A stretch of 64,000 nt of DNA from AP-16 sp963755055 (GCA_963755055.1 CAVWIS010000020.1:346190-410189); one strand, 5' to 3'; shown: positions 9,389-19,035, numbered from the stretch's first letter. Numbers and translations: made by a program. Notes: generated by a model not told the origin, from the sequence alone.

Positions 9389-9415
9389 GTGGTGCGCGGC
9401 CTCGGCGCGCACCAC
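9389..9415. terminator. Inverted repeat between convergent rpsI and phosphotransferase genes
   Basis: A 9-bp perfect stem, GTGGTGCGC at 9389-9397 with its complement at 9407-9415 and a 9-nt loop, sits in the gap between two genes that face each other. It lacks a T-run, so it would be a weak or Rho-assisted terminator. Confidence 0.4.
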
Positions 9416-9459
9416 CCCGCGGTGTCCGCGGCGCCGTGCCGGCGTCACCCGGACGCCGG

Positions 9460-10263
9460 TCAGAAAAGCTCGTAGAGATCGGCGAAAAAGCTCGCCTTGG
9501 CGGCGTCCCAGTCCGCGATCCCGTAGGATCGCAGAAATACCTCGATCCACTCGGCACCGAAACTCTCTTCGATCTCGCTGACGATGAGCCCGAGATCGAG
9601 GTAGCGGTCGCTGCGGCCGGCATGACTGCAATCGAGAAATCCCAGGCTGCAGCCGTCGATGATCCACAGATTGGCAAAAGTGGCGTCGCCGTGGACCACC
9701 ACCTGGTCCTCGCATGCGGGACGGTGCGCCCTGGCGCGGTCGAGGATCTCTCGCGGGCTGCAATCCCGGTTGCGCTCGGCGAAGTGTTTTGGGTCGATCA
9801 GGCCACCGGCGACGAGCGCGTGGGCTCGCGCCAGCCGGACCCCGATGCCTTCGTCGAACGGGCAGGCGAGCGCCGGCAGCGCGTGCAGGCCGGCGAGCCC
9901 ATGCGCCAGGATCGCCACGACCTCGTGGGGCGGCCGTGCGCAATCCTCGATCGCGACCCCGGTCAGCGCGGCGGTCATCACCGCGACGAGGTCCCGGCTG
10001 TCGTGGGCCCGCAGGATCCGGGGCACCGCGATGCCATTGGCGCCGAGCCAGGCGGTGCGCTCGATCTCACGCCGCAGCGCCGCGGCCTCGCCGCCGCTCG
10101 CCACCTTGAGGTAGCGGTCGGGCACGCCGGCGGCGCGGATGCGAAACACCGCGGCGTCGCTCATGCCGGCGGCCACCGGCTCGACGGCGCAGTCGCCGAG
10201 GGCGGTCTGCCAATCGGCGGGCAGCAACGCGATCGGGCTGTCTTTCCCGGGCGGGTCGGCCAT
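9460..10263 (-). CDS. APH(3')-like aminoglycoside phosphotransferase family protein
   Basis: 267 residues with the APH fold. The catalytic loop VVVHGDATFANLW (near residue 190) contains the Brenner-type HGD...N motif, followed by GFLDCSHAGRSDRYLDLG, the metal-binding aspartate region shared with APH(3') enzymes (DCGRxGxxDRYQD). Family length is right. It could phosphorylate aminoglycosides at the 3'-hydroxyl, but chromosomal homologues in soil bacteria often have other or unknown substrates, so resistance is not implied. Confidence 0.75.
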   Translation of the reverse strand: MADPPGKDSPIALLPADWQTALGDCAVEPVAAGMSDAAVFRIRAAGVPDRYLKVASGGEAAALRREIERTAWLGANGIAVPRILRAHDSRDLVAVMTAALTGVAIEDCARPPHEVVAILAHGLAGLHALPALACPFDEGIGVRLARAHALVAGGLIDPKHFAERNRDCSPREILDRARAHRPACEDQVVVHGDATFANLWIIDGCSLGFLDCSHAGRSDRYLDLGLIVSEIEESFGAEWIEVFLRSYGIADWDAAKASFFADLYELF

Positions 10264-10327
10264 TCAAGCCTCCGGTCATGGTCGCGCCGGCAACCGCACA
10301 TTTACCTTCTTGGCCCACGATTGCGCC

Positions 10328-10552
10328 ATGTCGCGCTCGAGCACCAATGGCGACGTCGAGGCCGATCTCGCGGCGTTGCGCGCCGCTGCGGAGCGCGCCG
10401 GGATGGCGCTTGCCTGCCTGTTCTCCTCCTCCGACGAGTTCGAAGCCGCGGTGATTCAGGCGCGGCGCGAGGGCGGCGCGTTCCGGCTGCGCCGCATGTT
10501 GCGTTCGGCCTCGCTCACGGCGCTGCTCGCCCTGGTCTTCATCATGATGTGA
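10328..10552 (+). CDS. Small membrane-anchored hypothetical protein
   Basis: 74 residues, not recognised. The first 55 are charged and helical; the last 18 (about SLTALLALVFIMM) form a single C-terminal hydrophobic anchor. It is divergent from the phosphotransferase. No clear ribosome site. Confidence 0.45.
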   Translation: MSRSSTNGDVEADLAALRAAAERAGMALACLFSSSDEFEAAVIQARREGGAFRLRRMLRSASLTALLALVFIMM

Positions 10553-10600
10553 AGACAGGAAGGGCGCTGCGAGCGTCCCCGCGGTTTTCCCGATGACGCG

Positions 10601-10631
10601 AAAACAAAAGGGGCGCTCCGAAGAGCGCCCC
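10601..10631 (-). terminator. Rho-independent terminator of glnBA
   Basis: On the minus strand an 8-bp GC stem (GGGGCGCT paired with AGCGCCCC) is followed directly by a T-rich run (CTTTTGTTTT). It lies 37 bases past the glnA stop codon: a textbook intrinsic terminator. Confidence 0.85.
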
Positions 10632-10667
10632 GAGGTGGTCGCGTCCCCACGCGACTTGGGAGGAACC

Positions 10668-12077
10668 TTAAGCCGAATAGTACATCTCGTACTCGACCGG
10701 ATGCGGAGTGTGCTCGAAGCGGATCACCTCGGTCATCTTCAGGTCGATGTAGCTGTCGATGAAATCGTCATCGAACACGCCGCCGGCTTTCAGGAACTCG
10801 CGGTCGGTGTCGAGATAGCCGAGCGCCTCGCGCAGCGATCCGCACACCGTCGGGATCTGCTTGAGCTCGGCCGGCGGCAGATCGTAGAGATCCTTGTCGA
10901 TGGCGTCGCCGGGATGCAGCTTGTTCTTGATGCCGTCGAGCCCGGCCATCAGCATGGCGGCGAACGCCAGGTAGGGGTTCGCCAGCGGATCGGGGAAGCG
11001 CACCTCGACGCGCTTGGCCTTGGGGTTGGAGGCGAGCGGGATGCGGCACGAGGCCGAGCGGTTGCGCACCGAATAGGCGAGCAGCACCGGGGCCTCGAAG
11101 CCCGGCACCAGCCGCTTGTAGGAGTTGGTCGTCGGGTTGGTGAAGGCGTTGAGCGTACGCGCGTGCTTGATGATGCCGGCGATATAGCTAAGGCACGTCT
11201 CCGACAAACCCGCATACTTGTCGCCGGCAAACGTCGGCTGGCCGCCCTTCCAGATCGACTGATGGCAGTGCATGCCGGACCCGTTGTCGCCGTAGATCGG
11301 CTTGGGCATGAAGGTCGCGGTCTTGCCGTAGATGTTGGCGACCTGCTGGATGCAATACTTGTAGATCTGCATCCGGTCGGCCATCTGGGTCAGCGGCGAA
11401 AACTTCAAACCGAGCTCATGCTGGGCCGAGCCGACTTCGTGATGGTGCTTCTCCACCTGGCAGCCCATGCGCGCCATGGCGCCGAGCATCTCCGAGCGCA
11501 TGTCCTGGGCGCTGTCCTGCGGCGGCACCGGGAAGTAGCCCTTCTTGGTGCCGATTCGGTGGCCGAGATTACCGCCGTCGTAGTCGGTGTCGGAATTCGA
11601 CGGAAACTCGATCGAGTCGATCTTGAAGCCGGTATTGTACGGATCGGCCTTGTAGCGCACGTCGTCGAACACGAAGAACTCGGCCTCGGGACCGAAGAAC
11701 ACCGTGTCGCCCACGCCCGACGCCTTGACCATGCCTTCGGCCTTCTTGGCGATGCTGCGAGGATCGCGGGTGTACGGCTCGCCGGTGGTGGGCTCCAGCA
11801 CATCGCAGACGAGCACCATCGTGGTTTCGGCGTAGAACGGATCGATGCACGCGGTCTGCGGATCCGGCATCAAGGTCATGTCGGACTCGTGGATTGCCTT
11901 CCAACCGGCAATCGACGAGCCATCGAACATCTGACCCTCGGCGAACGTATCCTCCGCGATCATGCTGACGTCGAACGTAACGTGCTGCCATTTGCCACGC
12001 GGGTCCGTGAAGCGAAAGTCGACGTACTTGACGTCGTTATCCTTGATCATCTTCAGGACGTCTTTGGCGGTCGTCAT
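10668..12077 (-). CDS. glnA: Glutamine synthetase type I
   Basis: 469 residues, the standard GSI length. Motifs include FDGSSIAGW in the beta-grasp domain, FFGPEAEFFVFDD with metal ligands, NGSGMHCHQS (ATP/glutamate site), RNRSASCRIP with active-site arginines, and DKDLYDLPP, which contains the tyrosine adenylylated by GlnE. It makes glutamine from glutamate, ammonia and ATP in the cytoplasm as a dodecamer. It lies 61 bases downstream of glnB in the same direction, so PII and its target enzyme are an operon; expression is expected to follow nitrogen status through the sigma-54 promoter upstream of glnB. A strong terminator follows. Confidence 0.98.
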   Translation of the reverse strand: MTTAKDVLKMIKDNDVKYVDFRFTDPRGKWQHVTFDVSMIAEDTFAEGQMFDGSSIAGWKAIHESDMTLMPDPQTACIDPFYAETTMVLVCDVLEPTTGEPYTRDPRSIAKKAEGMVKASGVGDTVFFGPEAEFFVFDDVRYKADPYNTGFKIDSIEFPSNSDTDYDGGNLGHRIGTKKGYFPVPPQDSAQDMRSEMLGAMARMGCQVEKHHHEVGSAQHELGLKFSPLTQMADRMQIYKYCIQQVANIYGKTATFMPKPIYGDNGSGMHCHQSIWKGGQPTFAGDKYAGLSETCLSYIAGIIKHARTLNAFTNPTTNSYKRLVPGFEAPVLLAYSVRNRSASCRIPLASNPKAKRVEVRFPDPLANPYLAFAAMLMAGLDGIKNKLHPGDAIDKDLYDLPPAELKQIPTVCGSLREALGYLDTDREFLKAGGVFDDDFIDSYIDLKMTEVIRFEHTPHPVEYEMYYSA

Positions 12078-12138
12078 GGGTCAAAACCCCTTTCTCGAGA
12101 CTGGACGTGAAGGGAGAGGTCAGGCGGATACGTGCACT

Positions 12139-12477
12139 TCAGATGGCATCCAGTCCAGATTCCCCCGTGCGGATGCGGATTGCTTCTTCAACATTGGAGA
12201 CGAAGATTTTTCCGTCGCCGATCCGCCCGGTCTGGGCGGCGCGACGGATCGCCTCGACGGCTTTTTCGACCATGTCATCGCCGAGCACAATTTCGATTTT
12301 GACCTTGGGCAGAAAATCCACCACGTACTCGGCGCCGCGATAGAGCTCGGTGTGGCCCTTCTGCCGTCCGAACCCCTTCGCCTCGGTCACGGTGATGCCC
12401 TGAAGACCGACCTCTTGCAGAGCCTCCTTCACCTCGTCGAGCTTGAAAGGCTTGATGATCGCCTCGATCTTTTTCAT
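12139..12477 (-). CDS. glnB: Nitrogen regulatory protein PII
   Basis: 112 residues, exactly the PII length. The T-loop contains Tyr51 in the segment TELYRGAEY (uridylylation site for GlnD), and the signature near residue 83 (GDGKIFV) is present. PII trimers bind ATP/ADP and 2-oxoglutarate and signal nitrogen status to GlnE, NtrB and, for GlnK forms, AmtB. It is linked to glnA rather than amtB, so glnB is the better name than glnK. The ATG at 12477 begins the conserved MKKIEAII; an upstream in-frame extension is not conserved-looking. Confidence 0.97.
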   Translation of the reverse strand: MKKIEAIIKPFKLDEVKEALQEVGLQGITVTEAKGFGRQKGHTELYRGAEYVVDFLPKVKIEIVLGDDMVEKAVEAIRRAAQTGRIGDGKIFVSNVEEAIRIRTGESGLDAI

Positions 12478-12800
12478 GCGGTCTTTTCTCCACAGGCCCA
12501 TCGAGGCGAGCGCAGCACGTCGACAGCCATGGCCCCGATAGCAGGTCCCGTGCCAAGCCACAGAAACACCGAAAAACCCAAATGCGACAAATGGTTAAGG
12601 GGCGACATCACGGGTCTTTGGCGGCTGCTCAGTTGGAAACTGATTAGCGGATGGGCGGTTTGATCATTTCCTAGGCAATTTGGCAAACCGCGCCTTGGTC
12701 GCCGACGTCCACGCGCTGCCATGTTGGGCAAATGCGCTCCGTTTCGAGGACCGGTGCCGCCGTTGTCGGTCGGCGATGCCGAATGTAGGGTCGTGCCCAC
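12478..12800. other. Intergenic region between divergent glnB and nnr
   Basis: 323 bases without a gene. It holds the sigma-54 promoter for glnB (reported separately) near the glnB side. I did not find a clear NtrC palindrome of the TGCACC type. Confidence 0.6.
12541..12555 (-). promoter_or_regulatory. Sigma-54 promoter of glnBA
   Basis: Read on the minus strand, TGGCAC-GGGAC-CTGC matches the -24/-12 consensus TGGCAC-N5-TTGC at nine of ten positions, including the invariant GG and GC. It lies 64 bases upstream of the glnB start. NtrC-activated sigma-54 promoters are known for glnB in rhizobia. Confidence 0.8.
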
Positions 12801-14291
12801 ATGATCGAACTCCTGACCAGCGCCGAGATGGCGGAGGCCGACCGCCTGACCATCGCGTCCGGTGTGTCGGGAATGGCACTGATGGAGAACGCCGGCCGGG
12901 CGGTGGCCGATGCGGTCACGACCCGCGCCCCGCTTGGAACCCGGGTCGTGGTCGTCGCCGGACCGGGGAACAACGGCGGCGACGGTTTCGTGGCGGCGCG
13001 CTACCTGGCGGAACGCGGCTATCCGGTTCGGGTGCTGCTGGTCGGGGACCCGGTGCGTCTCAAGGGCGACGCGGCCGAGGCGGCGCGGCGCTTCAAGGGG
13101 GAAACCGGAACCGCCGCTCCGGAGGCGCTCCCGGGTGCCGGGGTCGTCGTCGACGCCCTGTTCGGCGCCGGTCTCGATCGGGTGGTTGAGGGGTTGCCGC
13201 GGGCGATGATCGAGGCGATGAACGGCTGCGGGGCGCCCGTTGTCGCAGTCGATCTGCCAAGCGGCGTGAACGGCACGACCGGTGCCGTCATGGGGGTTGC
13301 GGTCTCGGCCCGGGAGACGGTGACGTTCTTTCGCCGGAAACCCGGTCACCTGCTGCTGCCCGGGCGGCTCTGTTGCGGGAGCGTCCGGGTCGCCGACATC
13401 GGCATTCCGTCCGACGTTCTCGCCGCGATCCGTCCCAAGGCGTTCGTCAACCGGCCCGACTTGTGGCGCCGGGATTTCCCGGTGCCGCGCATCGACGGGC
13501 ACAAATATTCGCGAGGGCATGCGGTGGCGGTGTCCGGCCCGATGTGGCGCACCGGGGCGGCACGGCTGGCGGCGCGTGCGGCACTGCGGGCGGGCGCCGG
13601 CCTCGTCACCATCGCGTCGCCGCGCGAGGCGCTCGCCGTCAACGCGGCGGCGAGCCTTGCCGTGATGGTGCGGCCGGTCGACGGACCCGCGGAATTGTCC
13701 GATTTCCTCGCCGACCGGCGGCTGAACGCCGTCGTCATCGGGCCGGGCGGAGGGGTCGGGCCGCAGATGCGCGCCCTGGTCGGCGCTGTTCTCGCCGGCG
13801 ACCGCGCGGCGGTGCTCGATGCCGACGCGCTCACCAGCTTCGCGGATGATCCGGCGGAGCTCTTTTCCGCCATCACGGTGCGCGCCGGCGCGCCCACCAT
13901 CCTGACGCCGCACGAGGGCGAGTTCGCGCGCCTGTTCGGCCGGGCAGCGGGCGCCGCCTCCTCGAAGCTCGATCGCGCCCGGCGGGCGGCCGAGGCAAGC
14001 AAGGCCGTGGTCCTGCTCAAGGGGCCCGACACGGTGGTCGCCGCGCCCGACGGGCGGGCGGCGATTGCGGACAATGCCCCGCCGTTCCTGGCGACCGCGG
14101 GCTCGGGCGACGTGCTGGCCGGCTTGATCGCCGGGCTCGCCGCCCAGCGTATGGCGGCCTTCGAGGCGGCGTGTGCGGCTGTCTGGATCCACGGCGAAGC
14201 CGGCGCGGAGGCCGGTCCCGGCCTGATCGCCGAGGATCTGTCCGAAATGCTGCCGCGGATCTACGCGCGGCTCTTCGGCGAGCAGGCCTGA
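12801..14291 (+). CDS. nnr: Bifunctional NAD(P)H-hydrate epimerase / ADP-dependent dehydratase
   Basis: 496 residues with two fused domains. The N-terminal YjeF_N epimerase domain (about 1-210) has AGPGNNGGDGFVAAR and VVVDALFGAGL. The C-terminal carbohydrate-kinase-like dehydratase domain (about 225-490) has VIGPGGGVG, ILTPHEGEFARL and the catalytic ATAGSGDVLAG. Together they repair damaged hydrated NADH and NADPH. The fusion matches the usual bacterial Nnr length. It is often placed near glnB in alphaproteobacteria, as here. Confidence 0.95.
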   Translation: MIELLTSAEMAEADRLTIASGVSGMALMENAGRAVADAVTTRAPLGTRVVVVAGPGNNGGDGFVAARYLAERGYPVRVLLVGDPVRLKGDAAEAARRFKGETGTAAPEALPGAGVVVDALFGAGLDRVVEGLPRAMIEAMNGCGAPVVAVDLPSGVNGTTGAVMGVAVSARETVTFFRRKPGHLLLPGRLCCGSVRVADIGIPSDVLAAIRPKAFVNRPDLWRRDFPVPRIDGHKYSRGHAVAVSGPMWRTGAARLAARAALRAGAGLVTIASPREALAVNAAASLAVMVRPVDGPAELSDFLADRRLNAVVIGPGGGVGPQMRALVGAVLAGDRAAVLDADALTSFADDPAELFSAITVRAGAPTILTPHEGEFARLFGRAAGAASSKLDRARRAAEASKAVVLLKGPDTVVAAPDGRAAIADNAPPFLATAGSGDVLAGLIAGLAAQRMAAFEAACAAVWIHGEAGAEAGPGLIAEDLSEMLPRIYARLFGEQA

Positions 14292-14501
14292 GGATTCACG
14301 AGCGTTTGCCGCCCATGGCCGGGTACGCTATGCCCGGATGCGCCACGCAATGGCAACTGCCTTGCCGGGCGACTATGTACAGGGCGCCGCGATGATTTGA
14401 CGCGAAATCGCGCGCGAATCCCTTTTGATCGCATGTTTCGCGGGAAGCCGGCATCCGCGCTGCACGGACGGTGCCGCGGCCAGCAGCAAGGATGAAGGAC
14501 C

Positions 14502-17500
14502 TTGTATCCGAAGATCGAATCGAATCCGAGCTTTCCGGCAATCGAGAAGGATGTTCTCGAATACTGGCGACGCGAAAGAATTTTCGAGAAGTCGGTGGAG
14601 AACCGGCCGTCCGTCGTCGACGGGAAGACCAACGAATATGTGTTCTACGATGGTCCGCCGTTCGCCAACGGGCTGCCGCATTACGGGCACCTGGTCACCG
14701 GCTTCGTCAAGGATATCGTGCCGCGCTATCGCACGATGCGGGGGCGGCGCGTCGAGCGGCGGTTCGGCTGGGACTGCCACGGCCTGCCCGCCGAGCTGAC
14801 CGCCGAAAAAGAGCTCGGCATCTCCGGGCGCCAGGAAATCCTGAAGTTCGGCATCAAGGAGTTCAACGAGCACTGTCGCGTCTCGGTGATGCGTTTCACC
14901 GAGGAGTGGCAGGCCTACGTCAACCGGCAGGGCCGCTGGGTCGACTTCGAGAACGACTACAAGACGATGAATCTCTCCTTCATGGAGAGCGTGATCTGGG
15001 GGTTCAAGCGCCTGTGGGACAAGGGCCTTGTCTACGAAGGCTACCGGGTCGTGCCGTATTCCTGGGCGGTGCAGACCCCGCTCTCGAATTTCGAGACGCG
15101 GCTGGACAATTCCTATCGCGAGCGCCAGGACCCGGCGCTGACCGTCGGCTTCCGGCTCGTGCCTGTTGCCGGAGAGACGGTGCCGACGCGGCTGCTCGCC
15201 TGGACGACGACGCCGTGGACGCTTCCTTCCAATCTGGCGCTCGCCGTCGGGCCGGATCTCGACTATGCGATCCTCGAGCGCAACGGCGAGCGCGTCATCC
15301 TCGGGGCCGGTGCCGTCGAGCGTTATGCCAAGGAGCTTGGCGACTGGACTCGTGTCGGTGACATCAAGGGCTCGCAGCTCGTCGGCCGGCGCTATGAGCC
15401 GTTGTTTCCGTATTTCGCCGACCGGTCGAATGCCTTCATCGTGCTTGCGGCCGACTTCGTCGAGGTCGGCGAGGGGACCGGCGTCGTCCACATCGCGCCG
15501 GGCTTCGGCGAGGAGGATCTCGAGCTCGGCCAGGCTCACGGCATCGACCTCGTGGTTCCGGTCGACGAGGCCGGCCGGTTCACCGCCGAGGTCTCCGACT
15601 ATGCCGGCCAGAACGTCATCGAGGCCAACCGGGAGATCATTCGCGACCTCAAGGCGCGCCGCGGCGTCGTGGTGCGCCACGAGACCTATCTGCACAGCTA
15701 TCCGCACTGCTGGCGCACCGATACGCCGCTGATCTACCGGGCGATCAATGCCTGGTACGTGAAAGTCTCGGCGTTCCGCGATCGCATGGTCGAGCTCAAC
15801 AAGGGCATCACCTGGATTCCCGAGCACATCCGCGACGGGTTGTTTGGCAACTGGCTGGAGAATGCCCGCGACTGGAACGTCAGCCGCAACCGGTTCTGGG
15901 GCTGCCCGATCCCGGTGTGGCGGAGCGACGATCCGGCCTATCCGCGCATCGATGTCTACGGCAGCCTCGACGAGATCGCGCGCGATTTCGGCCAGCGTCC
16001 GACCGATCTGCATCGGCCGATGATCGACGAGCTGGTCCGTCCCAACCCGGACGACCCGACCGGAAAATCGATGATGCGGCGCGTTCCCGAGGTTTTGGAC
16101 GTCTGGTTCGATTCGGGCTCGATGCCGTTCGCCCAGCTGCACTATCCGTTCGAGAACAAGGAGCGCTTCGAGGCGAACTTCCCGGCGGATTTCATCGTCG
16201 AGTACGTCGCCCAGACGCGCGGCTGGTTCTATACCTTGATGGTGCTGTCGACGGCGCTGTTCGACCGCGCCCCGTTCCGCACCTGCCTGTGCCACGGGGT
16301 GGTGCTCGACGAGAACAAGCAAAAACTCTCCAAGCGCCTGAAGAACTATCCGGATCCGATCGAGGTGTTCGACACCTACGGGGCCGATGCGCTGCGCTAT
16401 TACCTGGTGTCGTCGCCGCTGCTCGCCGGCGGCGATCTGGCCATGCCACAGGACGGCCGCGGCATCGCCCAGGCGCTGCGCCAGGCGATCATCCCGGTGT
16501 GGAACGCCTACTACTTCTTCACGCTCTACGCCAATATCGATGGCTACACCGCGCGGGTGCGCAGCGATCAGCAAAATCTCCTGGATCGTTACATTCTGGG
16601 AAAGACCCGCGGTCTCATCGAAGCCCTGCAGGATCGGCTCGATGCCAATGACCTGCCGGGAGCCTATGCGGCATTGCCGGTCTACATCGACGCCCTGAAC
16701 AACTGGTACATCCGCCGCAGCCGCAGCCGTTTCTGGCGCGAGGCCGACGACCAGGACAAGCGCGATGCCTTCGATACCTTGTACACGGTGTTGACCCATT
16801 TCGTCCGTGCGGTAGCGCCGCTTCTGCCGTTCGTCACCGAGCGGATCTATCGCAACCTGACCGGGGAGGCGTCGGTCCATCTGGCCGATTGGCCGGATGC
16901 CGAAAGCCTCCCTGCCGAGCGCGACCTGGTCCGCCGCATGGATCAGGTACGCGAGCTGTGCGCCGCCGTCATGTCGCTGCGCGAGGGAAAGAGCCTGCGG
17001 ACGCGGCTGCCGCTGCGGAGCCTCACGGTCGCCCATCCCGACGTCGAGGCGCTGGCGGCATATCGCGACGTGATCGCCGACGAGGTCAACGTGAAGGAGG
17101 TCCGCTTCACCGCCGACCCGAGCACGCTCGGCGAGCAGCGTCTCGTCGTCAACCCGGCCGTCGGAAAACGGATCGGCAAGGATATCAGGACGGTGATGGC
17201 GGCGGCGGCGAAGGGCGACTGGTCACGCCAGCCCGACGGGACATTCAGCGTCGGGGGAATCCACGTGGGCGCCGAGGAGGCTGCCGTCCGCATGCTGACC
17301 TCGGACGGGCTCGACCAGGCTCCGTTCGACCGCGGCGCCGGCCTGGTCCTGCTCGATACCCAGGTCTACGACGATCTCGAGCGGGAAGGGCTGGCGCGCG
17401 ATTTCGTCCGCCTCGTGCAGCAGACGCGCAAGGAGGCCGGTTTCGAGGTGACCGACCGTATCCGGGTTGCCGCTCGCGTGCCGGAACGGATCGCCTCCGC

Positions 17501-17639
17501 CATCCGCGACCACCGTAGTCACATTTGTCACGAGACCCTGGCGGTCGACCTGAAGCTCAATGAGGACATCTCCGACGGCTATCAGATGAAGTACAAGCTG
17601 TCGCAATCGGACGTGACGATCGAGGTTGCGCGCGCCTGA
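14502..17639 (+). CDS. ileS: Isoleucyl-tRNA synthetase, type 2 (eukaryote-like)
   Basis: 1045 residues, class Ia. The HIGH-equivalent is HYGH in GLPHYGHLVTG; DCHGLPAE and WTTTPWTLPSNLAL (editing domain) follow, and the KMSKS loop is KLSKRLKNYPDP. Length and the KR-K-NYP-DP loop place it with type 2 IleRS, which is commonly insensitive to mupirocin; that property is inferred from the subgroup only. Translation begins at TTG 14502 (MYPKIESNP), preceded by a purine-rich AAGGATGAAGGA; no ATG fits the conserved N-terminus. It charges tRNA-Ile in the cytoplasm. Confidence 0.95.
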   Translation: MYPKIESNPSFPAIEKDVLEYWRRERIFEKSVENRPSVVDGKTNEYVFYDGPPFANGLPHYGHLVTGFVKDIVPRYRTMRGRRVERRFGWDCHGLPAELTAEKELGISGRQEILKFGIKEFNEHCRVSVMRFTEEWQAYVNRQGRWVDFENDYKTMNLSFMESVIWGFKRLWDKGLVYEGYRVVPYSWAVQTPLSNFETRLDNSYRERQDPALTVGFRLVPVAGETVPTRLLAWTTTPWTLPSNLALAVGPDLDYAILERNGERVILGAGAVERYAKELGDWTRVGDIKGSQLVGRRYEPLFPYFADRSNAFIVLAADFVEVGEGTGVVHIAPGFGEEDLELGQAHGIDLVVPVDEAGRFTAEVSDYAGQNVIEANREIIRDLKARRGVVVRHETYLHSYPHCWRTDTPLIYRAINAWYVKVSAFRDRMVELNKGITWIPEHIRDGLFGNWLENARDWNVSRNRFWGCPIPVWRSDDPAYPRIDVYGSLDEIARDFGQRPTDLHRPMIDELVRPNPDDPTGKSMMRRVPEVLDVWFDSGSMPFAQLHYPFENKERFEANFPADFIVEYVAQTRGWFYTLMVLSTALFDRAPFRTCLCHGVVLDENKQKLSKRLKNYPDPIEVFDTYGADALRYYLVSSPLLAGGDLAMPQDGRGIAQALRQAIIPVWNAYYFFTLYANIDGYTARVRSDQQNLLDRYILGKTRGLIEALQDRLDANDLPGAYAALPVYIDALNNWYIRRSRSRFWREADDQDKRDAFDTLYTVLTHFVRAVAPLLPFVTERIYRNLTGEASVHLADWPDAESLPAERDLVRRMDQVRELCAAVMSLREGKSLRTRLPLRSLTVAHPDVEALAAYRDVIADEVNVKEVRFTADPSTLGEQRLVVNPAVGKRIGKDIRTVMAAAAKGDWSRQPDGTFSVGGIHVGAEEAAVRMLTSDGLDQAPFDRGAGLVLLDTQVYDDLEREGLARDFVRLVQQTRKEAGFEVTDRIRVAARVPERIASAIRDHRSHICHETLAVDLKLNEDISDGYQMKYKLSQSDVTIEVARA

Positions 17640-17697
17640 CCGCCTCGGCTGCGTGAAGCGAGCGGCGCGGCTCGGACCGCCGCCGCGGAGGCGATCG

Positions 17698-19035
17698 TCA
17701 CCCGACCTCGAACCATTGGGCGGTCGGGGGCGCGCGCTGCTCGAGGGCGGATCCCTGGATCAGCCACTTGCCGACATTGTCGGCGACGAAGGCGATCCGC
17801 ATGGTCTGCCCGGCCGGAACCACCAGGGTGTCGAGCCAGAACGGCTTCCAGCCGTCATCGAGGCGGTCGAGCAGGCGGAAATGGTGGCCATGCAGGTGCA
17901 TGGCGTAGGACGCCGCGGTGCGATTGACGAGCCCCAGCATGACGGTGCGCCCGGGCTTGACGGTGAACAGGGCCGCGCTGCTGCCCGACGTGCCGAGCGG
18001 CAGATCGAGCTTGAGGGCATGCTCGAAGTCCATCCGTTCGGGCAACGGGTTGGCCGGCAGCGGCTTGAACTCGGCGCGCGGCTCGGGCCGCGCCGGCGTG
18101 CCCAGGTCGTAGACCAGCCGGGCGACCGGCACCTCGGTGCCGGCATTGTCGACCATGAGGGCCGCGGTCGCGCCGGTCTCCAGGGTGGCGTCGACGAACA
18201 GATCGATGCGGTTGCCGGGGCCGAGCGCGAACCGGCTGTCGCGCGCCTCGAATGGCTCGGCCGGCTCGCCGTCGATCGCCATCACGATGGCTCGGTGGCG
18301 GTCGAGACGAATCGACAGAACCCGGGCGCTGGCGGCGTTCACCACGCGCAGCCGGAGCCGCTCGTTGGTCTTGACCGGGATGTCGAGGCTTTGCAGACCG
18401 TTGACCGTCAGGTGGGTGCGCACCCGGTCGGCGTCGTCGGCCGCGGCCTCGACGATCGTCCCGGGGGTGGCCAATCGCCAGTCGCCGAACACCAGCGTGA
18501 CGTCGCGGTCGACGTCGACCGGCTCGGCCTCATCGACGATCAGGGCGCCGTAGAGGCCGCGAGCGAGCTGCCTGGGGGTGTTGAGCAGGGAATGGTACCA
18601 AAAGGTTCCGGCATCCGGCGCGACGAAGCGGTAGTCGAAGCTCGCGCCTGGCGCGACCGGCGGCTGGGTGAGGCCGGCGACCCCGTCCATGGCGTTCGCC
18701 AGCCGCACGCCGTGCCAGTGCACGCTGGTCGGCTCGTCGAGTTCGTTGACAAGGCGGACCCTGATCTCCTCGCCGCGGCCGGCGCGGATCGTCGGGCCGG
18801 GCACCATGCCGTCGAAGCCCCAGATCGGTGTTGCCGGCACGTGCGGTCCGCGCAGGGTCGCGCTCCCCGGAGCGGCGCGGAGGATGCGAAATCCATCCGC
18901 CATGGTCTTCCGGTCGGGAAGCGTCTGAGCGCTGGCGCGCGGCAGCCCGATGGTGGTGACGCAAGCTGCGCTTCCCGCCAGGAGACCTCGCCGGGTGACG
19001 GCGACCGCGAGCGGCGACTTGGCGAAGAAACTCAA
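17698..19035 (-). CDS. Multicopper-oxidase-fold protein with degenerate C-terminal copper site
   Basis: 445 residues with a Tat-type signal (TRRGLLAG, then a hydrophobic stretch ending about ASA). Three cupredoxin domains are recognisable: HWHG near residue 105 and WYHS near 147 in the first, and HLHGHHF in the third. Canonical laccase-like enzymes end with HCHxxxH, which provides type-1 and trinuclear ligands; here the equivalent position, after GKWLI, reads QGSALEQR. Both histidines and the cysteine are therefore missing. It may be a non-oxidase, like SufI/FtsP, or bind copper incompletely. It would be exported folded to the periplasm. It lies downstream of ileS, facing it. Confidence 0.8.
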   Translation of the reverse strand: MSFFAKSPLAVAVTRRGLLAGSAACVTTIGLPRASAQTLPDRKTMADGFRILRAAPGSATLRGPHVPATPIWGFDGMVPGPTIRAGRGEEIRVRLVNELDEPTSVHWHGVRLANAMDGVAGLTQPPVAPGASFDYRFVAPDAGTFWYHSLLNTPRQLARGLYGALIVDEAEPVDVDRDVTLVFGDWRLATPGTIVEAAADDADRVRTHLTVNGLQSLDIPVKTNERLRLRVVNAASARVLSIRLDRHRAIVMAIDGEPAEPFEARDSRFALGPGNRIDLFVDATLETGATAALMVDNAGTEVPVARLVYDLGTPARPEPRAEFKPLPANPLPERMDFEHALKLDLPLGTSGSSAALFTVKPGRTVMLGLVNRTAASYAMHLHGHHFRLLDRLDDGWKPFWLDTLVVPAGQTMRIAFVADNVGKWLIQGSALEQRAPPTAQWFEVG

